A stretch of DNA of 64,000 nt from Nonlabens dokdonensis DSW-6 (lineage in GTDB: Bacteria > Bacteroidota > Bacteroidia > Flavobacteriales > Flavobacteriaceae), in assembly GCF_000332115.1 (NCBI RefSeq), contig NC_020156.1, positions 2,171,501 through 2,235,500 of the forward strand, written 5' to 3'. This document shows, in pieces, positions 26,805 through 35,891 of this stretch. The number at the start of each line of letters is the position of its first letter. Position 1 is the first letter of the stretch. The translations under genes were made by a program, and so were the position numbers. The notes below the pieces were generated by a model that saw only the letters and a list, made by a program, of their open reading frames with translations, had not been told where the DNA came from and did not search any database.

Positions 26805-27908
26805 TTAGCTTGTTTTTACGTCCAAAGCATCTCTTAACGCGTTTCCTAGCAACATAAAAGCCATAACTAAAGTCATGATTGCAATGCCAGGAACGATCGC
26901 AAGATAAGCTTTGTCGAGAATGATATATTGATAATGATCTTTAATCATGCTGCCCCAACTAGGCATAGGCGGTCGTGCGCCTAATCCTAAGAAACTTAAA
27001 CCACTCTCAATTAGTATGGAGGCTGCAAAATTTGCAGCGCTTATCACAATTACTGGAGCCATGATATTAGGTAAAATGTGTTTCGTAATAATTCTAAAGC
27101 TATTAAATCCTAAGGCTTTTGCTGCAGTAACGTATTGGTACTCTTTTGCAACGATCATTTGACCTCTTACCACTCGAGCAACTTCTACCCACATGGTTAA
27201 TCCTACGGCGATAAAAACGGTTAGAAAACCTTTTCCTAATGCGATACTTATGGCAATTACCATGAGTAAAGTAGGGATGGACCAAGTAACATTAATGAGC
27301 CACATAATTGCTGCATCTATTTTGCCGCCGTAATATCCAGCAATTGCACCTAGCGAGATGCCTATAAGTAAGGATATCAGCACAGCGATAAAACCTATAG
27401 AAATACTTATTCTAGTACCTATTATCATACGACTCAAAAGATCACGGCCGTATTTATCAGTTCCTAAAAGAAATGTTTTTTGTGAAGTGTAGCTTTCGCG
27501 AAAGCGAGATAATTCCATCCCTTCTGGCACATTCCATCTTGTTTTTATAAAAGGCAATTCTTTACCATCGATATCAAACGGGCTATAGAAAACGGAACCG
27601 TTCTCTAGCTTTACTTCAGAAAAGGGAATTTCTTCCACATTTGAACTTTTGCCATTCCACCAATCCCAGAATTTTGGTTCTTCTTCATCTGTTCCTATAC
27701 TAAGAAGGTCTACGGTAAATCCAGGCGGCTGAGAGTGTATAGAAATATGCATTTGATTAGCATACTTTGTGTCGTCTGGAGCAATCACATAAGCAAAAAC
27801 TGCAATTAGTGCGTAAAAAAGAATGATCATAAAGCTCAAAACGCCCCAAAAATTCTTTTTGAACTTTTGAAGCGCTAATGAGCTTAATGATGTGGACTTA
27901 TGAGCCAT
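26805..27908 (-). CDS. OppC/DppC-like ABC transporter permease
   Basis: This is an inner-membrane permease of the peptide/nickel importer family. A first helix at about 20-42 is followed by a large periplasmic insertion (residues about 45-140). Then come LLGTDKYGRDLLSRMIIGTRISI, the OppC signature, five more helices, and the EAA-type loop EYQYVTAAKALGFNSFRIITKHILPN that contacts the ATPase. It ends NALRDALDVKTS. The insertion carries a palindrome-encoded LSRFRES peptide. It overlaps the prc stop by one base (TAATG) and is thus translationally coupled; no OppB or ATPase gene is in the window. Confidence 0.92.
   Translation of the reverse strand: MAHKSTSLSSLALQKFKKNFWGVLSFMIILFYALIAVFAYVIAPDDTKYANQMHISIHSQPPGFTVDLLSIGTDEEEPKFWDWWNGKSSNVEEIPFSEVKLENGSVFYSPFDIDGKELPFIKTRWNVPEGMELSRFRESYTSQKTFLLGTDKYGRDLLSRMIIGTRISISIGFIAVLISLLIGISLGAIAGYYGGKIDAAIMWLINVTWSIPTLLMVIAISIALGKGFLTVFIAVGLTMWVEVARVVRGQMIVAKEYQYVTAAKALGFNSFRIITKHILPNIMAPVIVISAANFAASILIESGLSFLGLGARPPMPSWGSMIKDHYQYIILDKAYLAIVPGIAIMTLVMAFMLLGNALRDALDVKTS
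27492..27505. repeat. Palindrome GCTTTCGCGAAAGC, in oppC-like gene
   Basis: The core is intact, RFRES frame, in the extracytoplasmic insertion just before the LLGTDKYGRD motif. Confidence 0.9.
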
Positions 27909-30067
27909 TAATCTTTAACGCTCCATTTGGTTTGATTTGCATTTTTGATATTGTTCATGCGTAAATCTTTAAGAACATTTACCGCTTCTGTAACGTAAAT
28001 ATCTTTCTTAAGATTTTTTATCCACGCATTACGTTTGTCACCCAAAGCACTATCTGTTTTTACCAACGCTTTTTCATAAGAAAGCATCTCAAAATTTAGG
28101 TTATTCTTATAGTCAGCTAAGGTTTCAAACTTATCGGTTTCTTTTTCTAGTCGATCTAATCGAGCAGCATATGCTTCAAAATTAAGTGGAATTTCATTAT
28201 CCTCTCGTTGCTCGCTCAACCACTTTGCGTTATCATCTAAAAGTTTAAAGTTAGGATTTGCATCGATTCTTTCTTGCGCTTTTTCTATAGACTCTGCAAG
28301 GTTTGCGTAGCCTTGAAATTTAGAATAATCTGCTTTTGGGATTTCATCATAAGGTAGCGGGAATTCTTCATCTCTTTCACCTACATCAATATAACTAAAT
28401 CTACTAGGAGTTACTACATCACTTTTAACACCTTCTAGTTGTGTACTACCTCCATTAATTCTATAGAATTTTTGAGTTGTTAGTTTAATGGCACCTAGAT
28501 CACCGAATTGATTATTGCGCACCCATTGATTCAAATCTTCAAATACTTGAACCGTACCTTTTCCAAAAGTTTGCTTACTTCCTATAATCACTGCGCGATC
28601 ATAGTCTTGCAAAGCAGCAGCAAGAATTTCACTGGCACTGGCACTAAATTCATTAACCATGATAACTAATGGTCCTTCCCATAAGATTTCACCACTGTCA
28701 CTATCTTTAAGTGTGCGAACTCTTTTATCTTTTAAAGCAACTTGTACGACCGGTCCTTCATCTACAAATAGACCAGCCATTTCTATTACTTCTCTCAAAG
28801 AACCACCGCCGTTGTTTCTCAAATCAAGAATTAGACCGTCCATTCCTTCCGTTTTAAGTCTTTTTATTTCTTGAGCAATGTCATTTCCAGAAGCACGACC
28901 ATTGACATCTTGTGGATCAAAATAGAATTTTGGGAGATTTATAAATCCGAACCTAAACTCATCATCTTGACCTATCAGAGATTTAGCAAATGTTTCTTCG
29001 ATTTGCACTACATCTCTAGTTATAGTGATTTCTTCAATACTACCATCTACTTTTTTAAGGGTAAGCTTTACATTAGTTCCTTTAGGGCCTTTTATAAGTT
29101 CTACAGCATCGCTTATTCTCATTCCAACTATAGATGTAGCAATGGTATCTTTCTCTTGTGCTACTTTAAGTATTTTATCTCCTACCTCTATCAATTCACT
29201 TTTCCATGCTGGACCACCAGAAATAATTTCTAGTACACTGATGTAATCCATTTTTTTCTGTAGTCTAGCTCCTATACCTTCGAGTTTACCACTCATAGAA
29301 GTATCAAAACGATCTTTATTTTGTGGAGGGAAATAATTAGTATGCGGATCAAAATGTGTTGTGATGGCATTTACAAATAAAGAGAAATAATCAAGACGTT
29401 CTACGTCCTCATTTAAGTCAAAGTTTTCAAGCATTGATTTTTTAATTTCTGCTCTAGCTTCTTTTTCTAATTCTTCTAAGCTTTTCTTTTCCCCTTCAAA
29501 GTTCTCATCATTTTGCTCTTCGATCTTATCATAATAAGTCCCAATAGCAGAAAGTTTCATCATCTTTCTCCAGTGCTCTTTTAATTCTTTTCTATCTTTA
29601 GAATAAGCGATTTTTTCATAATCAGTATTGATATTCTCATCAACAGTAAAATCAAAAGGCATTTCAATTACCTCAGCAAATATTTTTTGAGACTCTTTTT
29701 GTCTTTGTACGAGTCTATCGTAAGTAAGATTAAATAGATCTACTTTACTATCTCGTATTTGATCATCGATAAGATATTCATAGGTTTTGAATTCTTCATA
29801 ATCGCTTTCAAGAAAATATCTTTTTCCAGGATCTAAATCCTTTATGTAATTATTAAAGATGTCTTGAGAGAACTCATCAGTTAAATCTGCTGGTGAAAAG
29901 TGATTTCTTTTCAAAACATGAGAAATCAAATTTACAAGTAACTGTTCTTTTTCTTTGTCTCCAGGATCTATGCTATTGTTAGTGAAACTACAACTTGCAG
30001 TGGCTACAAGGAGTGTAAAAACTGCTAGTATAAAGTTGTTTTTAAGGAAATTCATAAGGATCTTCAT
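27908..30067 (-). CDS. prc: C-terminal processing protease Prc (Tsp, S41 family)
   Basis: Prc is an envelope serine protease that degrades or trims proteins from the C-terminus. The N-terminus is a lipoprotein-like signal (FILAVFTLLVATASCSF). An N-terminal helical domain (DLDPGKRYFLESDY) precedes a PDZ domain (GGPAWKSELIEVGDKIL, residues about 265-330). The S41 core follows, with LDLRNNGGGSLREV, the nucleophile in NEFSASASEILAAAL (Ser near 470) and the general base in QTFGKGTVQ (Lys near 497). A C-terminal DUF3340-type helical tail ends the protein. The 719 residues match Tsp. ATG at 30067 is used; a second ATG four codons later is equally possible. Confidence 0.94.
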   Translation of the reverse strand: MKILMNFLKNNFILAVFTLLVATASCSFTNNSIDPGDKEKEQLLVNLISHVLKRNHFSPADLTDEFSQDIFNNYIKDLDPGKRYFLESDYEEFKTYEYLIDDQIRDSKVDLFNLTYDRLVQRQKESQKIFAEVIEMPFDFTVDENINTDYEKIAYSKDRKELKEHWRKMMKLSAIGTYYDKIEEQNDENFEGEKKSLEELEKEARAEIKKSMLENFDLNEDVERLDYFSLFVNAITTHFDPHTNYFPPQNKDRFDTSMSGKLEGIGARLQKKMDYISVLEIISGGPAWKSELIEVGDKILKVAQEKDTIATSIVGMRISDAVELIKGPKGTNVKLTLKKVDGSIEEITITRDVVQIEETFAKSLIGQDDEFRFGFINLPKFYFDPQDVNGRASGNDIAQEIKRLKTEGMDGLILDLRNNGGGSLREVIEMAGLFVDEGPVVQVALKDKRVRTLKDSDSGEILWEGPLVIMVNEFSASASEILAAALQDYDRAVIIGSKQTFGKGTVQVFEDLNQWVRNNQFGDLGAIKLTTQKFYRINGGSTQLEGVKSDVVTPSRFSYIDVGERDEEFPLPYDEIPKADYSKFQGYANLAESIEKAQERIDANPNFKLLDDNAKWLSEQREDNEIPLNFEAYAARLDRLEKETDKFETLADYKNNLNFEMLSYEKALVKTDSALGDKRNAWIKNLKKDIYVTEAVNVLKDLRMNNIKNANQTKWSVKD

Positions 30068-30179
30068 TTGTCTTTTTCTATATAAGTAAAAACCGTGCCA
30101 TTTTAAAGATGGTTAAAGTAAGGCAAGAATCTTATATGGTAAGGCTAATTTACTTAATTTTAACCACCTGAAAAATCTT

Positions 30180-30962
30180 ATGGAAAATAAAAAGAAACCG
30201 CTCATTCTAGTAACTAATGATGATGGTATAACAGCTAAAGGAATAAGAACATTAATAAGTATAGCTAGAGAACTGGGTGACGTAGTTGTAGTCGCTCCAG
30301 ATAAACCTCAAAGTGCAATGGGACATGCAATTACCATAAATGATACTTTATATATCAAAGAGTTTCTACAGCATGATTATGACCATAAGGAATACACAAC
30401 TAGTGGGACACCGGTAGATTGTGTAAAAATGGCCAGTCATGAAATTCTTCATCGCAAACCAGATTTGTGTTTGAGCGGCATCAATCATGGAAGTAACAGT
30501 GCAATAAACGTCATTTATAGCGGTACGATGAGTGCTGCGATGGAAGCAGGAATAGAAGGTATTCCTGCAATAGGCTTTTCACTATGTGATTACAGTCACG
30601 ATGCAGATTTTTCTCCAGCTCGCAATCATGTAAAACAAATCATTGAGCAAGTTTTAAAAAACGGAATGGCAAAGGGAGTAATTTTCAATGTCAACATCCC
30701 TAAAGCTACAAAGGAAGAAATTAAAGGTGTCAAAATCTGTAGACAAGCAAATGCGTATTGGGTAGAAGAATTTGATAAGCGTACTAACCCTTATGGAAAA
30801 GACTATTACTGGCTTACTGGTAAATTTGTTAATGATGATAAAGGTGAAGACACTGACGAATGGGCGCTAGCACACAATTACATATCTATCGTGCCTACAC
30901 AATATGACCTTACTGCACATCATTATATAGGAGAATTAAACACTTGGGATTTTGGGAATTAA
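30180..30962 (+). CDS. surE: 5'/3'-nucleotidase SurE
   Basis: SurE dephosphorylates nucleoside 5'- and 3'-monophosphates and exopolyphosphate. The metal site is LVTNDDGITAKG at residues 11-22. The second motif is APDKPQSAMGHAIT, and the third is SGINHGSNSAINVIYSGTMSAAMEA. The 260 residues are normal. It heads a tight three-gene unit: the next frame overlaps by 11 bases and lpxB overlaps that one by 4. Confidence 0.95.
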   Translation: MENKKKPLILVTNDDGITAKGIRTLISIARELGDVVVVAPDKPQSAMGHAITINDTLYIKEFLQHDYDHKEYTTSGTPVDCVKMASHEILHRKPDLCLSGINHGSNSAINVIYSGTMSAAMEAGIEGIPAIGFSLCDYSHDADFSPARNHVKQIIEQVLKNGMAKGVIFNVNIPKATKEEIKGVKICRQANAYWVEEFDKRTNPYGKDYYWLTGKFVNDDKGEDTDEWALAHNYISIVPTQYDLTAHHYIGELNTWDFGN

Positions 30963-31257
30963 AATTTTAAAAGGATTTATCTTAGGACTTATAGCAAATG
31001 CTATTGGAACTTATTTGTATGTAGTTGTTTTCACCGCTTATGAGTTTGAAGATGCTATTAGAAGTGGTTATCAAGAAGGTTTTTTAGGTAAACTCATCGT
31101 TCTAGGAGCAGTTTTCAATTTGGTTTTATTTTTCTTTTTTCTCACTGGCAAGCTGGGTAATTTTATAAAACCCATTCAACATTATGAGGCTCGTGGCGTT
31201 CTTATGGCAACGATAGTTGCTGCAATTGCAGGATTCATTTTTAATTTTATGGTATGA
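30952..31257 (+). CDS. Small three-helix membrane protein
   Basis: This 101-residue protein has three predicted membrane helices at about 8-28, 46-64 and 84-100. It starts with TTG inside the surE end and finishes with ATGA, which is shared with the lpxB start. The tight double overlap argues for real, coupled translation. I do not recognise a family; the position between surE and lpxB suggests an envelope role. Confidence 0.8.
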   Translation: MGIKILKGFILGLIANAIGTYLYVVVFTAYEFEDAIRSGYQEGFLGKLIVLGAVFNLVLFFFFLTGKLGNFIKPIQHYEARGVLMATIVAAIAGFIFNFMV

Positions 31258-32369
31258 AGTACTATTTGATTGCAGGAGAAGCCAGTGGCGACCTTCATGG
31301 CTCTTTGTTAATGAAGGAATTAAAAAAGCAAGATCCAAATGCCCAATTCCAATATTGGGGCGGCGATTTGATGCAACAGCAAGGCGGTACACTTGTAAAA
31401 CATTATAAAGAACTCGCCTTTATGGGTTTTGTGGAGGTGTTGAGCAACCTTAAAACTATTCTCAAAAATATAGGTAGTTGTAAAAAAGATATCAAATCTT
31501 TTAATCCAGATGTAATTATTTACATCGATTATCCTGGATTCAACTTTAGGATTATGAAATGGGCACGTTTGAAAGGATATCGCAATCATTATTATATATC
31601 TCCGCAAATATGGGCTTGGAAAGAAGGTCGCATCAAGGATATAAAAAGAGATGTGGATGAGATGTATGTGATTTTACCCTTTGAAAAAGACTTTTATGAG
31701 CAAAAACATCAGTTTCCAGTTCATTTCGTTGGTCATCCATTGATAGACGCTATTTCTCAAAGACCACCAGTAGATCATGTGAATTTTTTAAAACAATATG
31801 ACCTTGACGATAGGCCTTTAATCGCTCTCTTACCTGGAAGTCGTAAACAAGAGATTAAAAAGATGCTTGCAGTGATGCTAGAAGTAGTGGAGCAATATCC
31901 AGATTATCAATTTATTATTGCTGGAGCGCCTGGTCAGGATGCTTCATTTTACAGCACCTACTTAAAAAGTTATCCGGTCACTTTGGTTATGAATCGCACT
32001 TATGATTTAATGAGCTTGTGCCATGCTGCATTAGTTACTTCAGGAACTGCTACTTTAGAAACTGCTTTGTTTAAAGTTCCTCAAGTGGTTTGTTATAAAG
32101 GAAGTTCTATCAGTTATCAAATTGCAAAACGTGTCGTGAAATTAGACTACATCTCGCTGGTAAACTTAATTATGGATCAGCCAGTGTTAACTGAATTAAT
32201 TCAATCTGATTTTAATATCAATAAATTAAAAGAAGAATTGGACTTGATTTTAAGTCCTACTCAGCGCAACCGTATTTTTGCAAATTACTATGATTTAGAA
32301 AAAAAACTAGGCGGTCTTGGTGCCAGTGAGAATACAGCAAGTCTTATTTATAAAGCTATTCAAAATTAG
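31254..32369 (+). CDS. lpxB: Lipid-A-disaccharide synthase
   Basis: LpxB joins UDP-2,3-diacylglucosamine and lipid X to make the lipid A disaccharide at the inner membrane. The N-terminus MKYYLIAGEASGDLHGSLL is the family signature. YPGFNFRIMKWAR, YYISPQIWAWKEGR, FVGHPLID and LLPGSRKQEIKKM follow in the expected order, and TSGTATLETAL lies near the C-terminus. The 371 residues are normal. Confidence 0.96.
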   Translation: MKYYLIAGEASGDLHGSLLMKELKKQDPNAQFQYWGGDLMQQQGGTLVKHYKELAFMGFVEVLSNLKTILKNIGSCKKDIKSFNPDVIIYIDYPGFNFRIMKWARLKGYRNHYYISPQIWAWKEGRIKDIKRDVDEMYVILPFEKDFYEQKHQFPVHFVGHPLIDAISQRPPVDHVNFLKQYDLDDRPLIALLPGSRKQEIKKMLAVMLEVVEQYPDYQFIIAGAPGQDASFYSTYLKSYPVTLVMNRTYDLMSLCHAALVTSGTATLETALFKVPQVVCYKGSSISYQIAKRVVKLDYISLVNLIMDQPVLTELIQSDFNINKLKEELDLILSPTQRNRIFANYYDLEKKLGGLGASENTASLIYKAIQN

Positions 32370-32370
32370 A

Positions 32371-33090
32371 ATGAAGTTATTAGAACGCTTACTTTTTAGT
32401 TATAAATACGGGAGAGATTTTTTAAAATTCCGCTTTCGCGAAAGCGAGATCATACTACCTCACAAGACACTTCTTAATTCTTCAAAAAAAATTATTTTAC
32501 TCACATTGTTTTCTTCAATTACACTGAGTATTACTTCCTGTGGTAGTTCAAAGCCACGCGTTATCACTACCAAAAAAGAAGCAGCTCGTATGGAAGGAAG
32601 AACTATGAAGAATCCTGCAACTAGAAATGACAGTAGAGCCAAACTAAGAAAACCAGATGAACAAGAGACTGAAGATAATGATGTAAAACCTTATGCTAGA
32701 AGTACCGATTTCATTGATGAGGTTGTGGAAAATGCAATGGATTATAAAGGTGTGAAATACCGTTATGGTGGTACAACTAGAAAAGGAATGGACTGCAGTG
32801 GGCTCATAGGAGTCGCTTTTGAAGAAGCTGGTAAAACGGTACCACGCACTAGTCGTGCTCTATATGCACAAGCCGAAGATATTTCACTGGATGAAGTGCG
32901 TAAAGGAGATTTTTTATTCTTTGCCACAGGTAAAAACAAACGACAAGTTAATCATGTGGCACTGATTACTAGAGTTACACCTGCCGAAATTGAATTTATT
33001 CATTCTACCACTTCCAGAGGCGTCATTACCTCTACATTAAATGAAGCTTACTGGCTCAATGCTTTTTTAAGAGCAGGAAGGATTGATTAA
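32371..33090 (+). CDS. NlpC/P60-family peptidoglycan hydrolase lipoprotein
   Basis: The C-terminal 120 residues are an NlpC/P60 cysteine peptidase that cleaves peptidoglycan stem peptides: catalytic Cys in GMDCSGLIGVAF, His in VNHVALIT, polar third residue in EFIHSTTSRGV. ATG at 32371 is the first start after the lpxB stop and gives 239 residues. A lipobox ITSCGSS lies near residue 57, preceded by a hydrophobic helix. About 37 residues come before that helix, including a palindrome-encoded FRFRESE, so the signal peptide has an unusually long n-region. No canonical start lies closer to the helix. Confidence 0.88.
   Translation: MKLLERLLFSYKYGRDFLKFRFRESEIILPHKTLLNSSKKIILLTLFSSITLSITSCGSSKPRVITTKKEAARMEGRTMKNPATRNDSRAKLRKPDEQETEDNDVKPYARSTDFIDEVVENAMDYKGVKYRYGGTTRKGMDCSGLIGVAFEEAGKTVPRTSRALYAQAEDISLDEVRKGDFLFFATGKNKRQVNHVALITRVTPAEIEFIHSTTSRGVITSTLNEAYWLNAFLRAGRID
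32432..32445. repeat. Palindrome GCTTTCGCGAAAGC, in nlpC leader
   Basis: The core is intact, RFRES frame, within the long N-terminal extension before the lipoprotein signal. Confidence 0.9.
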
Positions 33091-33160
33091 GAATTTGAAC
33101 TCGAATTTGAACTCAAATTTAAATTGGGACTGGTCAAGCCGTTGTAGAGCGGCTTCGCTT
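33091..33160. repeat. Composite repeat: GAATTT/GAACTC tract plus CAAGCCGTTG box
   Basis: Hexamer words start right at the nlpC stop and are followed by GTCAAGCCGTTGTAGAGCGG. The same order (hexamers, then GTCAAGCCGTTGCAGAACGA) occurs at 41721-41806, also directly after a stop codon. Confidence 0.75.
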
Positions 33161-33190
33161 TAAAATAATCTCGATGTTTTTATTTCGTAT

Positions 33191-33224
33191 TTCCTAAGGG
33201 CAGAATTAATTCTGCCCTTAGGAA
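33191..33224. repeat. Isolated palindromic REP (34 bp, perfect)
   Basis: Half-site TTCCTAAGGGCAGAATT followed by its exact complement. It is the same element as the two palindromes around the transposase at 58177-58602, but with C:G in place of T:A at one stem position on both arms. Confidence 0.85.
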
Positions 33225-33345
33225 TGGGATAACGGTCTTTGTAATCTATAAAAGTTTTAAAAACAAACCCCTTCGTTAATTCTAACTATAATGTGAGTTC
33301 GATATAAGAATTCTAGACATTTAAAGTTTAAAATATTGATGTTCA

Positions 33346-33420
33346 ACTCCTCGCTTTAGAAAAGGCAAGGACAGATTGACCTCGTCGCACCAGCGACGAT
33401 GCAATCAGGAGTGGTTGAAA
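33346..33420 (+). repeat. CTCCTCGC...AATCAGGAGTGG repeat arm
   Basis: CTCCTCGCTTTAGAAAAGGC at the left and AATCAGGAGTGGTTG at the right match the element at 50814-50870. A CGTCGC...GCGACG hairpin lies between. Confidence 0.7.
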
Positions 33421-33605
33421 GTCCCAAACCGTTGAAAGAATTCAATTCTATTTATTATAAAAATAAAAATCAAAATAACTTGTTGAATATCAATCATTAT
33501 TACGTCGAACTCACGTTAACTATGACAATTTGAAATTTGCAACTTCTGCTTTGAATTATTATTAAATATTGATAATCAATTAGCTAAGATGAATTATATT
33601 TAATC

Positions 33606-35684
33606 ATGCGATGGCTGGATTATCCTTTTTATAGAATTTTATTCTTTTTATTAGCTGGTATTGTATGTTCTAATTTTATAGAAATCAATACACAGCTATT
33701 CGTATATGGTATCGGTATATCCTTTTTGCTAAGTATTCTTTTTTTGATGTTGCGTAAGTATATGTCAATGGTGAAATTTCTATTTAATATTACAGTCTAT
33801 ACCTTTTTCTTTTTTCTAGGAGCGATTCATTTGCAATTTCAGAATGAGCTGTCAAACGATCACTTTATTCATAAACAAGTTCAAGGTCAAGATCATGTTT
33901 TACAACTTAAATTAAAGCAGCGATTAGCACCTAATAAGTTTAACGATAGGTTTTATGCTGAGGTGATAGCTCTAGATCAACTACAAGTTACAGGAAAGAC
34001 TTTAGTATTGTTCAAAAGATCTGACAGTCTGGATTTTCAAGTAGGCGATCGACTTACGGTTTATGATGATGTTAATCTTCCTGCTTTTGAACGTAATCCA
34101 GGTGATTTTGATTATAGAAAATACTTGAAATCAATTGATGTTTACGGTCAGATTTATGTTGACACGCCAAAGATCTTAAGTTATGAAAATGGTTCTCAAG
34201 AATTAGGTTTTCTATTAGGGTTGAGAAATACTATTTTAGAAAAATTAGAGGATTCTGGTTTGAATGAAAATCCGCGTGGTGTGATTGAAGCGCTGGTCTT
34301 AGGACAACGACAAAACGTAGATCCAGAAGTTACCAAAAGCTTTAGAGACGCTGGTGTAATCCATATTCTTGCTTTAAGCGGTTTGCACGTAGGGATTATT
34401 CTATTAATTCTAAGAATTCTTACTAAGAGAATATTGAGAGTGAAATACGGTCGGTGGATTCAAAGTGTCGTCCTTATAATTCTTTTGTGGTCCTTTGCTT
34501 TATTGACTGGAATGTCTCCATCAATCATGCGAGCGGTTACTATGTTTTCTTTTGTTGCGATAGGATTAAATTTAAAACGCAAAGGCTCTGTTTATCATAG
34601 TTTGACTTTGTCTGCTTTTGTACTACTGCTATTTGATCCTCGATTACTATTCCAAGTAGGTTTTCAGCTCAGTTATATGGCGGTGTTCTCCATAGTTCTA
34701 ATTCAGCCAGTTCTTGCTGGATTGTGGACGTGGCGCAATAAGGTAAAAGACTTTTTTTGGAACATATTTACGGTCACTGTTGCAGCGCAAATAGGAGTTG
34801 CTGGAATTAGCTTGTTTTATTTTAATCAGTTTCCAGGTTTATTTATTTTAGGAAATATGTTATTGTTGCCAGTTTTGCCATTGATAATTGGAGCAGCTTT
34901 ACTTTTAATATTCTTGTTATTATTAGGTTTTCCTACAGACTGGTTGACTTCTGTTTTAAATGCGGTATTAGAATTTATTATTAATACAGTGGCAAGAATC
35001 AGTTCTTTGGATGCTTTTATTATTAAAGACATATATCTTACATTTTGGGAAACAGCTTTGATTTATGTCGCCTTATTTAGTTTTGTACTTTTCTTATTAC
35101 CCTATTTTAAGCGAAGTAAAAGAGAACGTTTTTACCTCAAAAAACCCAACTGGATGTTGCATTTGAGTTTACTGTCTTTAGTGGTTTTGTTTGGTTTGAA
35201 AAGTTATGAAAAGCTAAATACTGATAAAGATTCTTTTTTGGTACTGCATCAAGCCACAGGAAGTGCGGTTAGTTTAAGTAATCAAGATCAAGCTACCTTA
35301 TTTACAGATTTACACGTCATGGATTCTTTGCGAGCGGTAAATAGTTTAGAACGATTAAAAGCCATAGAAACTCACAGAGATAAGAATCTTTCTTTAGCTG
35401 ATTTAAATAACCTCATTCAATATAGGAACAACCAGTTATTAGTAATAGGTGAAAACGGATTATATGATTCATCGATGAAGAATGCGACCGTTCTACTTTC
35501 TCATTCTCCTAAAATAAATCTCGAGCGATTGATTCTAGAAATCCAACCTAAACGCATCATTGCTGACGGTTCTAACTACCGCAATGTGGTAGAAGGTTGG
35601 AAAATTACTTGTGATAAAATGGGAATTGATTTGCTCAATACTTATGAAGTAGGAGCAGTGGAGTTGATGATTTCAAATGATTGA
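33606..35684 (+). CDS. comEC: ComEC/Rec2-family DNA uptake channel protein
   Basis: ComEC forms the inner-membrane channel for single-stranded DNA in natural transformation. Two N-terminal helices precede a DUF4131/OB region (LKQRLAPNKFNDRFYAEV). The competence domain follows with DAGVIHILALSGLHVGIIL, SFALLTGMSPSIMRAV and FQLSYMAVFSIV, and about ten helices in all. The 692 residues include a C-terminal soluble tail, but no HxHxDH metallo-beta-lactamase motif can be seen. The protein therefore resembles the short Bacteroidota type, and the nuclease role may lie elsewhere. Confidence 0.92.
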   Translation: MRWLDYPFYRILFFLLAGIVCSNFIEINTQLFVYGIGISFLLSILFLMLRKYMSMVKFLFNITVYTFFFFLGAIHLQFQNELSNDHFIHKQVQGQDHVLQLKLKQRLAPNKFNDRFYAEVIALDQLQVTGKTLVLFKRSDSLDFQVGDRLTVYDDVNLPAFERNPGDFDYRKYLKSIDVYGQIYVDTPKILSYENGSQELGFLLGLRNTILEKLEDSGLNENPRGVIEALVLGQRQNVDPEVTKSFRDAGVIHILALSGLHVGIILLILRILTKRILRVKYGRWIQSVVLIILLWSFALLTGMSPSIMRAVTMFSFVAIGLNLKRKGSVYHSLTLSAFVLLLFDPRLLFQVGFQLSYMAVFSIVLIQPVLAGLWTWRNKVKDFFWNIFTVTVAAQIGVAGISLFYFNQFPGLFILGNMLLLPVLPLIIGAALLLIFLLLLGFPTDWLTSVLNAVLEFIINTVARISSLDAFIIKDIYLTFWETALIYVALFSFVLFLLPYFKRSKRERFYLKKPNWMLHLSLLSLVVLFGLKSYEKLNTDKDSFLVLHQATGSAVSLSNQDQATLFTDLHVMDSLRAVNSLERLKAIETHRDKNLSLADLNNLIQYRNNQLLVIGENGLYDSSMKNATVLLSHSPKINLERLILEIQPKRIIADGSNYRNVVEGWKITCDKMGIDLLNTYEVGAVELMISND

Positions 35685-35799
35685 TGAATATCATTTATCT
35701 CTTCAAAACTAGTTTCTTTAGGTTTATGTTTTTTAAAAGCCTTCGTTCGTAAGAATATCTAATATCGACGATTAATTTTAAGATCGTAAAACCTATCCG

Positions 35800-35866
35800 A
35801 CCAAAACTCGCTACGGCTCCTTTTGCCCACCTTTCCTTTTTTAAGGAAAGGAGTTTGCTAGAATTT
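35800..35866 (-). repeat. CTCCTTTCC...GGTCGGA repeat arm
   Basis: On the minus strand CTCCTTTCCTTAAAAAAGGA leads into AAGGTGGGCAAAAGGAGC and TTTTGGTCGGATAGG. It matches the right arm of the inverted element at 50930-51003. It lies between the convergent comEC and thioredoxin genes and could act as a terminator hairpin. Confidence 0.7.
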
Positions 35867-35891
35867 GTTATTTAGGAAAAATCTTTTAAGC

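Larger units (their letters stand above)
33091..33605. other. Repeat-rich intergenic region before comEC
   Basis: No gene is supported. From left to right it holds the hexamer tract with CAAGCCGTTG box, a perfect palindrome of the 58-kb transposase type, a GTGAGTTCGA word at 33293-33302 with its inverted partner TCGAACTCAC at 33505-33514, and a CTCCTCGC repeat arm. The last 70 bases should contain the comEC promoter. Confidence 0.7.
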
